Below are positions 18,116-27,855 of a stretch of 64,000 bases of DNA, in pieces (the first letter of the stretch is position 1; each line of letters begins with the position of its first letter). Origin of the DNA: Flavobacteriales bacterium UBA5040 (GTDB taxonomy: Bacteria > Bacteroidota > Bacteroidia > Flavobacteriales > Weeksellaceae). Position numbers and translations under genes: made by a program. The DNA is taken from the NCBI GenBank assembly GCA_002415135.1, contig DIBY01000022.1, forward strand, positions 1-64,000, written 5' to 3'. The notes beneath the pieces were generated by a model. The model did not search any database. It had not been told where the DNA came from and worked only from the letters and a program-made list of their open reading frames with translations.

Positions 18116-18187
18116 GGCCTATTCGTCTAGTGGTAAGGACTCAAGATTTTCAGTCTTGCAACAGGGGTTCGATTCCCTTATAGGCTA
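18116..18187 (+). tRNA. tRNA-Glu (anticodon TTC)
   Basis: A 72-base cloverleaf. The seven-base acceptor stem pairs 18116-18122 with 18180-18186 (first pair G-U), followed by discriminator A. The anticodon stem is CAAGA/TCTTG with loop TTTTCAG, giving anticodon TTC. The T-arm has the GGTTCGATTCC signature. CCA is not encoded. Confidence 0.95.
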
Positions 18188-18225
18188 CTAAAGATGAAAG
18201 TTTTTGAAAAGTTTTATAAAAAGAT

Positions 18226-18255
18226 TTTGTAATTAAAAAAAGATTATTATCTTTG
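18226..18255 (+). promoter_or_regulatory. Promoter of rpsT
   Basis: TTTG at 18226-18229 and TATCTTTG at 18248-18255, 18 bases apart. The start codon of rpsT follows 21 bases later, giving a short leader. Confidence 0.7.
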
Positions 18256-18276
18256 CACCCAAGTTTTTAAGAAGAT

Positions 18277-18531
18277 ATGGCAAATCATAAATCAGCTCTG
18301 AAAAGAATCAGACAAAGCGAAAAGAAAAGATTAATCAACAGATACTACCACAAAACTGCTAGAACAGCTTTGAGAGTGTTGAGAAGTGAAGAAGATAAAG
18401 CTGCAGCGACTGTACAGTTGCCATCAGTAATCTCTTTGTTAGATAAGTTGGTGAAGAAAAACATCATCCACAAAAACAAAGCAGCAAATCTTAAAAGTAA
18501 GTTGACTAAGCACGTTAATAAATTAGCGTAA
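18277..18531 (+). CDS. rpsT: 30S ribosomal protein S20
   Basis: An 84-residue, strongly basic, helical protein that binds 16S rRNA in the small subunit. The opening ANHKSALKRIRQSEKKR and the helical tail (NIIHKNKAANLKSKLTKHVN) are typical of S20, and the length is normal. It has its own promoter and lies between two tRNA-Glu genes on the same strand. Confidence 0.97.
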   Translation: MANHKSALKRIRQSEKKRLINRYYHKTARTALRVLRSEEDKAAATVQLPSVISLLDKLVKKNIIHKNKAANLKSKLTKHVNKLA

Positions 18532-18554
18532 TTATATAAAACACAAGACGCACT

Positions 18555-18626
18555 GGCCCGTTCGTCTATCGGTTAGGACCTCAGGTTTTCATCCTGGTAA
18601 GAGGGGTTCGACTCCCCTACGGGCTA
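18555..18626 (+). tRNA. tRNA-Glu (anticodon TTC), second copy
   Basis: A 72-base cloverleaf. Acceptor stem GGCCCGT pairs with ACGGGCT (first pair G-U), discriminator A at 18626. Anticodon loop TTTTCAT gives anticodon TTC. It shares the D- and T-arm regions with the copy at 18116 but differs in the acceptor, anticodon and variable regions, so it is not a recent duplicate. It lies 23 bases after rpsT with no separate -7 box seen, so it may be processed from the rpsT transcript. Confidence 0.95.
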
Positions 18627-18631
18627 CGAAG

Positions 18632-18663
18632 CTTCCGAAATTAATTTTTCGGAAGTTTTTTTT
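18632..18663 (+). terminator. Terminator of the tRNA-Glu / rpsT unit
   Basis: Stem CTTCCGAAA / TTTCGGAAG with a 6-base loop, followed by eight T. Confidence 0.88.
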
Positions 18664-18742
18664 ATGTCTTTACTTTTAAGTTTAGTATCTTAACTCATGT
18701 CGGTATAATTCTATCGTGGGATTGAGTGATAGAGGGTTATGG

Positions 18743-18788
18743 AATAAGCAATAGGCGATAAGCAATAGATAACGCAATAATCAATAGG
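18743..18788. repeat. Short tandem-like AATAAGCAATAG repeats
   Basis: Imperfect copies of ATAAGCAATAG(G) occur in a row (18744, 18758, then AATAATCAATAGG). A similar stretch in the opposite sense lies at about 50047-50095. The rest of 18664-18870 contains no gene. Confidence 0.45.
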
Positions 18789-18875
18789 AAAGGTAGTAAC
18801 AACAATCAGTAAGAGTTCGTACTAATTAGGTTCTTTAGTACTCTACGTAGTCAACTGTAAATATTCTGGTAACTC

Positions 18876-18910
18876 CACAAAAAAAGCTTCTACAATGATG
18901 CAGAAGCTTT
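18876..18910 (-). terminator. Terminator of the tamB-tamL-brkB unit
   Basis: Stem AAAGCTTCT / AGAAGCTTT with a 10-base loop. On the minus strand it is followed by a T-run, and it lies 30 bases after the YihY/BrkB-like stop codon. Confidence 0.8.
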
Positions 18911-18939
18911 ATTTTAAGTTTAATGATTTACATTTAAAA

Positions 18940-19884
18940 CTATTCTTTATCAGCAGTGTTATCAGCGAGTTTTTTTTCTGCTAATGATTCGGCATATAGT
19001 TTTTCTGCGCTCCATTTTGCGTGTCTTGACGGGACGATCTTGTATCCTTTTTTAATAGAGTAAACCTTCGTAAACTCTGCACCGAAGAAAATGAGCATAC
19101 AGGAATAGTTGATCCACATCATGATCAAGATGATGGTGCCCGCCTTTCCAAAGGCAGAGGTTGGCTTTAATTCTCCGAAGTACAAACTAAGCAACATCTT
19201 TCCGATTGTAAATAAAACGGCAGTGAGAAGAGCTCCTACCCAAACTGATTTCCACGAAATTTCAACATCCGGTAATACTTTAAACATAAAGGCAAATACC
19301 GCCACGACGAGAATGAAACCAATCACGTAGTTCACAATTTCCATGAGGATATAAGTCTCCAATCCTAAACGGAACGTGATAAAGTTATTGAGTAAACTGA
19401 TGGCTGATGATAAAACCATTGTAATCATTAATAGAAAACCGATGACCAAAATCATCCCTAAAGAGTTTGCCCGATCCAAAAGAAATTTAACAATTGCTTT
19501 TTTGGGTGCAGGTTGCACATCCCACAAATCATTCAAAGCTTTCTGTAACTGAAAGAAAATAGTGGTTGCTCCGAAAACTAATGAGAAGACCCCAACCACT
19601 TTCATAAAAATATTTTGTTTATCAATAAGTGCGCTCGTAATTAATTCCTCAATGCTTTTCGCAACATCAGCACCCATCATACTTCCGAATTGGTTGGTGA
19701 TCTCACCTCTAATGGCTTCTTCACCAAAGAAATTTCCCGCAATCCAGATGATAATAATTAAAAGCCCCGGAATAGAAAAAATCGCATAGTAAGCCAAACT
19801 CGCAGAGGCTCGTGTAGCATCAGAGTCAGTCCACTCCTTGAATGTTTGCTTAAGTGTTTCCCAAAAAAAAGCGAGTTTTTTCAT
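18940..19884 (-). CDS. YihY/BrkB family integral membrane protein
   Basis: A 314-residue inner-membrane protein with six hydrophobic segments and the YihY/BrkB hallmarks SASLAYYAIFSIPGLL near the N-terminus, VFGATTIFFQLQKALNDLW in the middle and SAFGKAGTIILIMMWINYS near the end. Despite older names (RNase BN, virulence factor), its molecular role is unknown. A longer frame begins at 19917, but it would overlap tamL by 17 bases; the internal ATG at 19884 (MKKLAFFWE) gives a clean 16-base gap, so I use it. It is the last gene of the tamB-tamL unit. The C-terminal tail (about residues 285-314) is charged and Ala/Lys-rich. Confidence 0.85.
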   Translation of the reverse strand: MKKLAFFWETLKQTFKEWTDSDATRASASLAYYAIFSIPGLLIIIIWIAGNFFGEEAIRGEITNQFGSMMGADVAKSIEELITSALIDKQNIFMKVVGVFSLVFGATTIFFQLQKALNDLWDVQPAPKKAIVKFLLDRANSLGMILVIGFLLMITMVLSSAISLLNNFITFRLGLETYILMEIVNYVIGFILVVAVFAFMFKVLPDVEISWKSVWVGALLTAVLFTIGKMLLSLYFGELKPTSAFGKAGTIILIMMWINYSCMLIFFGAEFTKVYSIKKGYKIVPSRHAKWSAEKLYAESLAEKKLADNTADKE

Positions 19885-19900
19885 TTGTCTCTTTATAGTT

Positions 19901-22258
19901 TTAGAATGGATATCCAATAGCGATATTTAAAATTAGATTGTCTTTTCTCCAGGCTCCACTGCCAAAATCAATTCGGTCAAAGGTCCAGCGATTTCCTTCT
20001 TCATAATAAGGAACGCGAAGCGGCGTAGCCAAATCTAAGCGGAGAATAAGGATTGAAAAGTCAAGTCTTAAACCAACGCCAGCTCCAACTGCAATTTCTT
20101 TTGCAAAATCTTTCGAGAACTTTCCGCCTGGTTTATCGTCATCTTCATTGATGAGCCAAACATTTCCGGCATCTGCAAAAACGGCAACATTTAAAAATTT
20201 ATAAATATTCGCGCGGTATTCGGCATTCAATTCTAATTTAATATCTCCTGACTGGTCAAAAAAGAAACTGGCTTGTTCATTTCTAGGATCATAACTTCCC
20301 GGTCCTAAAGTCCGAGCCCGAAATGCACGGATACTATTGCTTCCACCGACGAAGAATTGCTTCACATAAGGCATCGTAGTTGAGTTTCCATAAGGATAGC
20401 CAACGCCGGCAATGAATCTTGTAGCGATGGTGCTTTTATCATTCACCTTTCTGTAGTAGCGGAAATCATGTTCCATCTTAGCATACTGACTGAAGGGAAT
20501 ACCGAACAACTCTTTCTGTTTTCCGGCTTTCGCATCTGCACCGCTAACCAAACCAGTAATTGTTCCTGCTAAATCTAAACTTCCCTTATAATAGAACGTG
20601 TTTTTCTTCGGCAGCATGGTATTGGTATAAGTGTAATTATAGGTCGGACCAAAAATTAACTGCTTGTCAATCACTCTTTGTAATGATGGGTTCGGGTCAA
20701 TACTCTTCTCAGGATCAGGATCATATTTTCCATTGATCTGTTCCAAATATTTATCGGTTACATTTTGGGGCTTAACCAAAGTGACTTCAATCACTTTTAA
20801 ATCATGTTCTTTTCGTTCATTCTCTTTCCAAACATAACCGAACGAAGTGTTGAAATTATGAAGCGTGTACAATTCCGTTCGACTTAAATATTCGTAGCCA
20901 AGATTGAAATTCGTTCTTGGAACGTAAGCACTTGAAGAATTAAATCGGAACGGCGCTACGATTCTAGGAATAGACAATTGTGCGTTAGCTCCAAAACGGA
21001 TGATGTTATTGGCATCTTTCGGTCCGCCAACCTGAACATCGGCCGCACCATAAATTGCTCCTTTCAACTGTTCTGCTCCTTTAAAGAAATTACGATGCGT
21101 CCAGTTAAGATTGACTTCTCCCCCCGTATAATTGGCAGAATTTGTTTTCCCTAAAGTTTCTAAACGCAAGGATTGAAAAGGTCTCGGTGTTAATAAGTAA
21201 TACGCATCAAAAGTATGATTCAGCGAATCTGAAACCACGAATTCATTTTTCACAAATTTAAAAACACCTAAACTGATCAACCGATTTAAAGAAAGGTTGT
21301 GGTCTTTTCGGTTGTACAAATCTCCTTTGTTAAAGTAAAGCGTTCGGTCGAAAATTTTTGGTTTAAATTTATGCTGAGGATCGATGACGTACAGATCATT
21401 ATAAACCTCGACCGAATCGGTGATGTACGGAATCCCATATTTTCCTAATTTTACATCTTCTAAATTATAATCGGCAAAGACAATCGTTTTATCAATCGTA
21501 AAAGGTTCCTTTGAAAGTTGAGGCGTATTGTTTTTCAACTTCACAAAAAGTTCCACTTTCGGCTCTTTCAAAACCGTACTATCTGCCTGAACAATTATAT
21601 TGTCTGGACTGAAATAGTAAAAACCTCTATTTTTTAAATGCTCGTCAATACGCTGTCTTTCAGCTTTGATAACATCAAGATCAAAAGGATTTCCAACTTT
21701 TAAAAATGTTTTGTCTTTAATTGCTTGGATTTCAGAATTGATCACGGTAGAATCTTCCGGGAAATTAACCTGACTGATCAAATATCTCGCGCCAGGTTTT
21801 AAAGTATAAAGTACCTGTGCTTTTTTATTTTTAGCAATAGTATCTGAAGTGGCTTTCGCATTAAAGAATCCTTTGTTCTCCGAATAATTAACGATGATCT
21901 TTTTATTAAACTCGCGATCAACGTCCTGAAGCAAAACCGGCTTTTCGCCGATCTTATATTTCAACCAATAGCGCAATCCCTTTTCCTTTTTGGGTTCTTT
22001 GGTAATATTATAAATGTATAATTTCGGTCTCAACCCTAGAAAAGAAGAGTTCGGTTTTGGACGCAACTGTTCCTGAAGCGCTTCTTTTAAACTTGATTTC
22101 TCTTTCTTAGAAAGCGTATCATTTTTAATATTAATTTTTGCGCCCGTGTAAAGCATCTGTCCTTCCTGTAGAAATTTGGTATTGCTACAAGACGAAATTA
22201 GGACTGCAAATGAAAGCGTCGCAAATATTTTATAATAAGATGTTTTCAATTTTATCAT
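19901..22258 (-). CDS. tamL: TamL, lipoprotein form of the TamA Omp85 translocase
   Basis: A 785-residue Omp85 protein. The N-terminus is a lipoprotein signal with lipobox ending in Cys24 (LISSC). This is the trait that separates Bacteroidota TamL from proteobacterial TamA. POTRA-like modules cover about residues 30-340 (for example YLISQVNFPEDSTV), and the barrel about 370-785, with the conserved loop FFVGGSNSIRAFRARTLGPG. With TamB it would move or insert outer membrane components. Its start overlaps the tamB stop by one base (TAATG), so the two are translationally coupled. The match to TamL rests on the lipobox, the Omp85 loop and the tamB neighbour. Confidence 0.88.
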   Translation of the reverse strand: MIKLKTSYYKIFATLSFAVLISSCSNTKFLQEGQMLYTGAKINIKNDTLSKKEKSSLKEALQEQLRPKPNSSFLGLRPKLYIYNITKEPKKEKGLRYWLKYKIGEKPVLLQDVDREFNKKIIVNYSENKGFFNAKATSDTIAKNKKAQVLYTLKPGARYLISQVNFPEDSTVINSEIQAIKDKTFLKVGNPFDLDVIKAERQRIDEHLKNRGFYYFSPDNIIVQADSTVLKEPKVELFVKLKNNTPQLSKEPFTIDKTIVFADYNLEDVKLGKYGIPYITDSVEVYNDLYVIDPQHKFKPKIFDRTLYFNKGDLYNRKDHNLSLNRLISLGVFKFVKNEFVVSDSLNHTFDAYYLLTPRPFQSLRLETLGKTNSANYTGGEVNLNWTHRNFFKGAEQLKGAIYGAADVQVGGPKDANNIIRFGANAQLSIPRIVAPFRFNSSSAYVPRTNFNLGYEYLSRTELYTLHNFNTSFGYVWKENERKEHDLKVIEVTLVKPQNVTDKYLEQINGKYDPDPEKSIDPNPSLQRVIDKQLIFGPTYNYTYTNTMLPKKNTFYYKGSLDLAGTITGLVSGADAKAGKQKELFGIPFSQYAKMEHDFRYYRKVNDKSTIATRFIAGVGYPYGNSTTMPYVKQFFVGGSNSIRAFRARTLGPGSYDPRNEQASFFFDQSGDIKLELNAEYRANIYKFLNVAVFADAGNVWLINEDDDKPGGKFSKDFAKEIAVGAGVGLRLDFSILILRLDLATPLRVPYYEEGNRWTFDRIDFGSGAWRKDNLILNIAIGYPF

Positions 22259-25200
22259 TATTTTGAAGACGTATTTTGTTTCTTAAATTCTTTGTTTTGT
22301 TTGCGGCGTTCAAAAATCTCACGGAATTGATCGTAATCCAACGTGATGATAAACCCGATTCCTGTTTCGATGATCTGTCCTTGCAAGGCAACCTGATAAT
22401 CGTTCTTGCGGTAAGCACGCAACATATATCGTCCGTCTTTTGACAAACTGTAATCCAGCGTAATGTCCCCCGCGATGTTCGTCATTTCCTCATTTTGTCT
22501 GGCATCACCTTCCAAAGCGAAGTTGTTACCGACCGTTACTTTTAGTCGATCATCAAACAATCTTTTCGTTAAGCCAACATTTAAATCAGTTCGTTCATTC
22601 TTACTTCCACTGGAATAATCTTCGGTTGATTCCAGATCGAAGTTCAATTCTACGCCACCAATTAAATCAGAGGCCAGATTGTTTAACTGCTCAGATAAAA
22701 TACGACTCACACTCTGTTTCGCCACGGTAGCAGCCGATAATCCGGTTTCACTTTGGAAAGGATTCTCCCCAATAAAACGGTTCAGCAATAACAAGGCGAA
22801 AACCTGTTTGTTCATTTCAGATTCGTCGCGACGAAGTTGATCCAGTTTCGCGGTTGTATTATCGATCACTTCAGCGGAAACAGAATTGTTCTCTTTCGAA
22901 GTGGTAATGTCAAAAGTAATCACTGGTTTCAAAAGTTCGCCTTTCATGATCAATAAAGTATTGAACGGAATTCTTTGCTTATATTGATTCAATTGGCTGC
23001 CGGTTACTCCAGTTAACTGTTGTTGTAACAAGTCAAGTGGTGCTGCATCCGTTTTATAAACTGCTGTAATGTCTAAGTTGGCAGTCATCGGTTCGCCCGT
23101 CCAGGTGATGGTGCTCCCTTTTTCGATTTCAAATTTTCTTTTCAGTAAACTTACCGACATTTCGTAGGCTCCTTTTTCTACCTGATAAACGCCCACTAAA
23201 GTAGTTTTTCCGGAAGGGTCGATTCCACCAGTTAACTGTGCTTCACCTTGAAGTTCCACAAAATCTCCATTCGCCTGATCGATGATTAAAGAGATTTTTG
23301 CATCTTTTACAATTTCAATATTCACGTTGACATCTAAACCTTTGATGTCACTTTGGTCGGTTAAAGAATCTGCTTTAACGGTTTGTTGTAAGGCAATTTG
23401 ATCCTGATCGATGAATTCTACAATACCTTCGCGATCTTCTAAAGCGGGCGAAGTTTGTGGCAAAACAATAGTGAAATCGGTTTGATCGGTTACCGCCAAA
23501 TCGCCATCAACTTGTGGTAAATCTAAATCTCCACGAATTTGCAATTTCGCATCAATGGCCAAAACACCGTACATCAATTTATCACTATCTTTTTCAGAAT
23601 CAACCACTTTAAAATTGTCTGCATTCACATCTAAATTAAAGGCAAAATCTTTATAAGTCTTCGTTAGTACGGCACCATCAATAACGATCGCGTTTCCTGC
23701 TTCATCTTTAATTTTAAACGCATCGAAATCAATTCCTCGGTTCGTGAATTTTATTTCATCGTTAATGTTTTTAAAACTGCTGCCCAATTGCGTAATTCCT
23801 AAACCAACATCATTAAATTTAATACCGCCTAAAATATTTGGCGCATCGGTATTTCCAGTAATTTTTAAATTTCCTGACAGATAACCTTCCGCATTTTCTA
23901 TAGCATTCATCGAGAATCCCTGTACCGATTTCATTTGGAAACGATTCATATCCAAATTCATATTCAAGCCACTGGACTTGGTATTGAAAGTTCCGAACAG
24001 TTTTACATCATTGTCAAAACCGGAAAGAGCAATGTCTGCCCGAATTAAATCTGCGCTTTGATTATTGGCTTTAATATCTAAATTCCCAACCGGACTTCCG
24101 TAAACGAACAGATCGGTCACATCAATATCTGAGGTGAACGTCATATTGTTTTTCAAATCCCGAAGTTGCGCTGTTCCATTTATAGTTCCTTTGGCCAAAA
24201 GTGAATCTTTTTTAACGAGTTCCGTAATCGTTTCAATCTTAAAATCTTTGATGGAAACATTCAGCGGACTGTTCGGAACATTCGTTTCAGACTGCAATTT
24301 TATTTCACTTCCGTTATTCGAGATTGCAAAGTTATTGGCTAAAATTCCACGGCTGCTGATCTGTACATAATTGTCAGCGGAAACTTGCCAGTTATCATAA
24401 TTCAAAGTCAACCCATCAGGATTTAAACTGATCTTTGTGAGGTCGCCTACTTTTTCCACATTTCCAGCAACTAGAAATTTAGTCGCGTCTTTTTCGTCTT
24501 TCGTTGAAGCGTTGTACGTGATGAGGTTGTTTTTAATATCGCCATTCAAACCAACTTTCATCAGGGCAATACTTTCATTTTTAAATTCCGCCAGTTTTAA
24601 ATCATAAACCAACGCGTCATTTTCATTATTAATGGATAGAACGCCGCCGTTGATCTTGTTTGCGCCGTAAGTAACCTGTGGAATTTGTCCGTTTACTTCT
24701 AGTTTTTTGGAATCAGCATTGTAATTCCCAGTTAAAGTAATGGGTTCAAATTCTGTTAATTCAGGAACGAATTTTCTCAGTAGATTATCATCTTTAATTT
24801 TTGCATTGAAAGTAAAAAACTGATTTGGATCTATTTTCGCGATTTTAGTTCCCGGTTTTTGATATTGATAGTACTCGTTAATCGTGTTTTGAAGTGAACC
24901 TAAAATTTGAGTTAACTTATATTTCCCTGTTAAGTCAACATCGGCGATCTGAGATTGTAAGGTGATTATGTTTTGATCGGCGGTTGAAACGGCCTTCAGG
25001 AAAACTTCCTGCAAAGGAAAAATATCTTTCGTATCAGAAATGGCAAAGTTCTTTAAGGTCAAATAACCATTCGGAGCGTCTGGATTTAAACTGGTGAAGT
25101 CGCCATCTAGATCTCCTGCTAAAATCATTTGATCTTCATAAAAACCAAGTTTGTTTAAATCTAATTTTCGAATCGTTCCGTTCACTTTGATTGATGGCTC

Positions 25201-27258
25201 TTTATCAGTAAAGTTTCCGGAAGCCAATATTTTTAAATTCGCGTTAGGATCTTTAGAGTCTAGATTCATCACATAAGCGCCACGATTCACTTTTCCATTC
25301 AGCAACATGTTTTGGTACGTATAACCATTGTAAGCCACCGATTTTATATTTCCTTTAATGTCAGCGTTGGCTTTATTGGGATCAAAACTTTGACCTTTCA
25401 CAGCAATCTGTCCGGTAATGGAACCCAAATCTTTATTCTGAATAATCTTGCCGATTTGCAGATTTTGTAAGTTGGCCAAAACATCATATCGCTCCTGATC
25501 TTTGCGTTTCATATCGACCGACGCACGAATTCCAGCGTTTCCTAAAGTTGTCGTGACTTTCAAATTGGTATTTACGATCTGCGTTGTTCCTTTTGCAGTT
25601 CCAGCGATTTTGAAAAAAGAAGGAAGCGTAATATTGCTTGGGATTGTATTTTTTGGAACCAAATTGTAAATCGTTTTCGCCGAAGAAGATAGTTCGCGAA
25701 CATTCAGATCATAATAGAGATTCTCTGGATTCATTGCGTTTTTAACCGTTCCTGACGCATTGACTTTTAATTGATCAATTCCAGAAAGTTCAAGGTTCTG
25801 AATGAGTAAGTCGTTGAGCGTTCCTTTTAATCTGGTATCAACTTTAAGAATAGCATTTGGATATTTATTAAAGGGAACCGTACTTCGTAAAGTTGGCACC
25901 AGCATTAAGATATCAGAAAATCCAACTTTAGAATTTCGAATATTGGCGGCAATTTTTACTGCGCCAGGATTTGCCGAAAGTTGTTCGATGGAGTTATAAT
26001 TCAAAACAACTTCATCGCGAAGAATTGTTTTTGAAGTTTGTAAATAAAGTTCTTTTAAATAAGCTTGCTTTTCTTCGAAAACAAAATCAGTAGTGAATTT
26101 CTGAATATCCAACCCACGACGTTCTTTTATTTCCGCTGATTTTACTTCACCTGCAAATGTTCCATCTTTCATTTTGAAATCAGAAAGTTCCAGATTCATC
26201 TTGGAGAAATTAAGATGATTAAAATCCATTCCACTTCTTGTTGGAGCGATTGCCGTGTTGTCATAAACAACTTTTACATCGTCGAGAATTAATTTATTAA
26301 GTAAAAGTGCTAAAGATTGATCCGTTGAAGTTTCTGTGGTTTCAGTTTTCTTAGGATTGGCATTTTGCGTCGGTAGAAATAATTTCGCATTAATGTCGGC
26401 TCCTTTCAAATAAAGATTGTCAATTCCGAAGTTGCTGTTCTCTAAATCGAGTTGGTTGACTTTCGTGCTGAGTTCTTTAAAAATAATTTTACCAAAAGTT
26501 TTGGTATTGTCGTCTCCATAATCAATATTGAAATTGGTAAGTTTAATTTTATTTAAACCTAATTTCAAAGGACTTTGTTTTTGCAGAGAATCTACTTTTT
26601 CTACGACTTTATCGGCAACTTCTTCTAATAAATCCTGTTTTAACTTTAGGCGCAATCCATCCATATTGATGTCGTTCATTGCGTAGGAGTTCTTTTCAAG
26701 ATCAAAAGTTTTTACACGGGTATCGAAAGATTTGAAATACAGATTAATATCATTTCGGGATTGATCATCTATAAATGAAATGCCGATATCCTTTAATTTG
26801 ATTTTATCTAAAGAAATAACAAATGGTTTCGACGGCGTTTCTTCTTGATCTTTGGTCGCAAAAGCATTTAAAATATAATCGAAATTAAAAGTTCCGTTTT
26901 CATTCCGCACTACGTTCGCTTTCACGCCTTCTAAATCGATCGACGTAATGTCTGCCGTGTTTTTAAGAAGTTTTGGAATATTTAAACCGACATCTAATTT
27001 GCGGGCAAAAAGTAAGGTGTCCACTTTTTGACCTTGCAAAAAAAGATTTTCCATCACCAAACTGTTCGGATAGCCAATGTAAACCCGGTCTAAACTGACT
27101 TTGGTTTTAATCTTCTTTTCCAGATAGTTCACCAATTTACCTTTGGCAAAATTCTGAACGGAAGGCAATTGTAAACTCAAGGCCAAAACAACCGACAGCA
27201 CCACAATCGATGCGATGACGATGGCTGTGTATTTTAAAATCTTTTGATATATATTCAC
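22258..27258 (-). CDS. tamB: TamB-type translocation and assembly protein
   Basis: A 1666-residue protein of the AsmA/TamB/YdbH (bridge-like lipid transfer) class. One N-terminal transmembrane helix (about residues 8-30) anchors it in the inner membrane. The body is a very long repetitive beta-sheet region with an AsmA-like start (LPSVQNFAKGKLVNYLEKK). The conserved TamB C-terminal domain (DUF490) lies at about 1290-1650 (for example LLIMKGELLKPVITFDI, then VEVNFD-like and VGNNFALEG blocks). It spans the periplasm to partner TamL and is thought to carry phospholipids or to help barrel insertion. It is the first gene of the tamB-tamL-brkB unit, divergent from aroQ with a 179-base intergenic region. 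Confidence 0.9.
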   Translation of the reverse strand: MNIYQKILKYTAIVIASIVVLSVVLALSLQLPSVQNFAKGKLVNYLEKKIKTKVSLDRVYIGYPNSLVMENLFLQGQKVDTLLFARKLDVGLNIPKLLKNTADITSIDLEGVKANVVRNENGTFNFDYILNAFATKDQEETPSKPFVISLDKIKLKDIGISFIDDQSRNDINLYFKSFDTRVKTFDLEKNSYAMNDINMDGLRLKLKQDLLEEVADKVVEKVDSLQKQSPLKLGLNKIKLTNFNIDYGDDNTKTFGKIIFKELSTKVNQLDLENSNFGIDNLYLKGADINAKLFLPTQNANPKKTETTETSTDQSLALLLNKLILDDVKVVYDNTAIAPTRSGMDFNHLNFSKMNLELSDFKMKDGTFAGEVKSAEIKERRGLDIQKFTTDFVFEEKQAYLKELYLQTSKTILRDEVVLNYNSIEQLSANPGAVKIAANIRNSKVGFSDILMLVPTLRSTVPFNKYPNAILKVDTRLKGTLNDLLIQNLELSGIDQLKVNASGTVKNAMNPENLYYDLNVRELSSSAKTIYNLVPKNTIPSNITLPSFFKIAGTAKGTTQIVNTNLKVTTTLGNAGIRASVDMKRKDQERYDVLANLQNLQIGKIIQNKDLGSITGQIAVKGQSFDPNKANADIKGNIKSVAYNGYTYQNMLLNGKVNRGAYVMNLDSKDPNANLKILASGNFTDKEPSIKVNGTIRKLDLNKLGFYEDQMILAGDLDGDFTSLNPDAPNGYLTLKNFAISDTKDIFPLQEVFLKAVSTADQNIITLQSQIADVDLTGKYKLTQILGSLQNTINEYYQYQKPGTKIAKIDPNQFFTFNAKIKDDNLLRKFVPELTEFEPITLTGNYNADSKKLEVNGQIPQVTYGANKINGGVLSINNENDALVYDLKLAEFKNESIALMKVGLNGDIKNNLITYNASTKDEKDATKFLVAGNVEKVGDLTKISLNPDGLTLNYDNWQVSADNYVQISSRGILANNFAISNNGSEIKLQSETNVPNSPLNVSIKDFKIETITELVKKDSLLAKGTINGTAQLRDLKNNMTFTSDIDVTDLFVYGSPVGNLDIKANNQSADLIRADIALSGFDNDVKLFGTFNTKSSGLNMNLDMNRFQMKSVQGFSMNAIENAEGYLSGNLKITGNTDAPNILGGIKFNDVGLGITQLGSSFKNINDEIKFTNRGIDFDAFKIKDEAGNAIVIDGAVLTKTYKDFAFNLDVNADNFKVVDSEKDSDKLMYGVLAIDAKLQIRGDLDLPQVDGDLAVTDQTDFTIVLPQTSPALEDREGIVEFIDQDQIALQQTVKADSLTDQSDIKGLDVNVNIEIVKDAKISLIIDQANGDFVELQGEAQLTGGIDPSGKTTLVGVYQVEKGAYEMSVSLLKRKFEIEKGSTITWTGEPMTANLDITAVYKTDAAPLDLLQQQLTGVTGSQLNQYKQRIPFNTLLIMKGELLKPVITFDITTSKENNSVSAEVIDNTTAKLDQLRRDESEMNKQVFALLLLNRFIGENPFQSETGLSAATVAKQSVSRILSEQLNNLASDLIGGVELNFDLESTEDYSSGSKNERTDLNVGLTKRLFDDRLKVTVGNNFALEGDARQNEEMTNIAGDITLDYSLSKDGRYMLRAYRKNDYQVALQGQIIETGIGFIITLDYDQFREIFERRKQNKEFKKQNTSSK

Positions 27259-27416
27259 AGGAAAATTTTAGGAGTTGAATAGAGGACAAAAATACATTTT
27301 TCTTTACTATCGAAAACTTTTACGATTAATGTTTAGAAAAGTAAAATTGATACAATTTAACAAAGTTTTATCATAACAATTTTTAAGCCTAAAATCGCTT
27401 ATTTTAGCTAAATCAA

Positions 27417-27424
27417 TATCTTTG
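27417..27424 (+). promoter_or_regulatory. Promoter -7 box of aroQ
   Basis: TATCTTTG ends only 13 bases before the aroQ start at 27438, so the leader would be very short. No strong -33 element is seen. Confidence 0.5.
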
Positions 27425-27437
27425 TAAAAATGTTCAT

Positions 27438-27845
27438 ATGAAAATCTTAATCGTCAACGGACCCAACCTTAATTTACTCGGAACACGTGAACCAGAAATC
27501 TACGGAAGTGTTTCGATGGAACAATATCTGAACGAGTTGCGACAGGAATTTTCACAACACGAAATTCTTTATTACCAATCCAATGTAGAAGGCGAAATTA
27601 TCAACCGATTACAGGAAAATGATTTTGAAAGTTTGGTGATCAATCCTGGCGCATTTACCCACTATTCGTACGCGATTGCCGATTGCTTGAAAAACATTTC
27701 GCAACCGAAAATTGAAGTTCATATCAGCAATATTTATAAACGAGAAGAGTTTCGCCAGAAATCTGTTACGGCAGCAAATTCTGATGGGATTTTAAGCGGA
27801 TTCGGAATGAAAGGATATCGGCTCGCAATTTTAAGTTTATTTTAA
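27438..27845 (+). CDS. aroQ: 3-dehydroquinate dehydratase, type II
   Basis: A 135-residue cytoplasmic enzyme converting 3-dehydroquinate to 3-dehydroshikimate in aromatic amino acid synthesis. All type II blocks are present: NGPNLNLLGTREPEIYG at the N-terminus (catalytic Arg/Tyr loop), YYQSNVEGEIINR, VINPGAFTHYSYAI and EVHISNIYKREEFR, with the catalytic His. It is slightly short (usual length 140-150). The GH13 gene starts 10 bases downstream, so the two probably share a transcript. Confidence 0.95.
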   Translation: MKILIVNGPNLNLLGTREPEIYGSVSMEQYLNELRQEFSQHEILYYQSNVEGEIINRLQENDFESLVINPGAFTHYSYAIADCLKNISQPKIEVHISNIYKREEFRQKSVTAANSDGILSGFGMKGYRLAILSLF

Positions 27846-27855
27846 ATTATCTTCG

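Noticed and set aside
18743..18788. Possible CRISPR-like short repeat array
   Set aside because: The units are short, imperfect and without spacers; no cas genes are present.
19885..19917. Longer start of the YihY/BrkB protein
   Set aside because: It would overlap tamL by 17 bases; the internal ATG at 19884 fits the family better.
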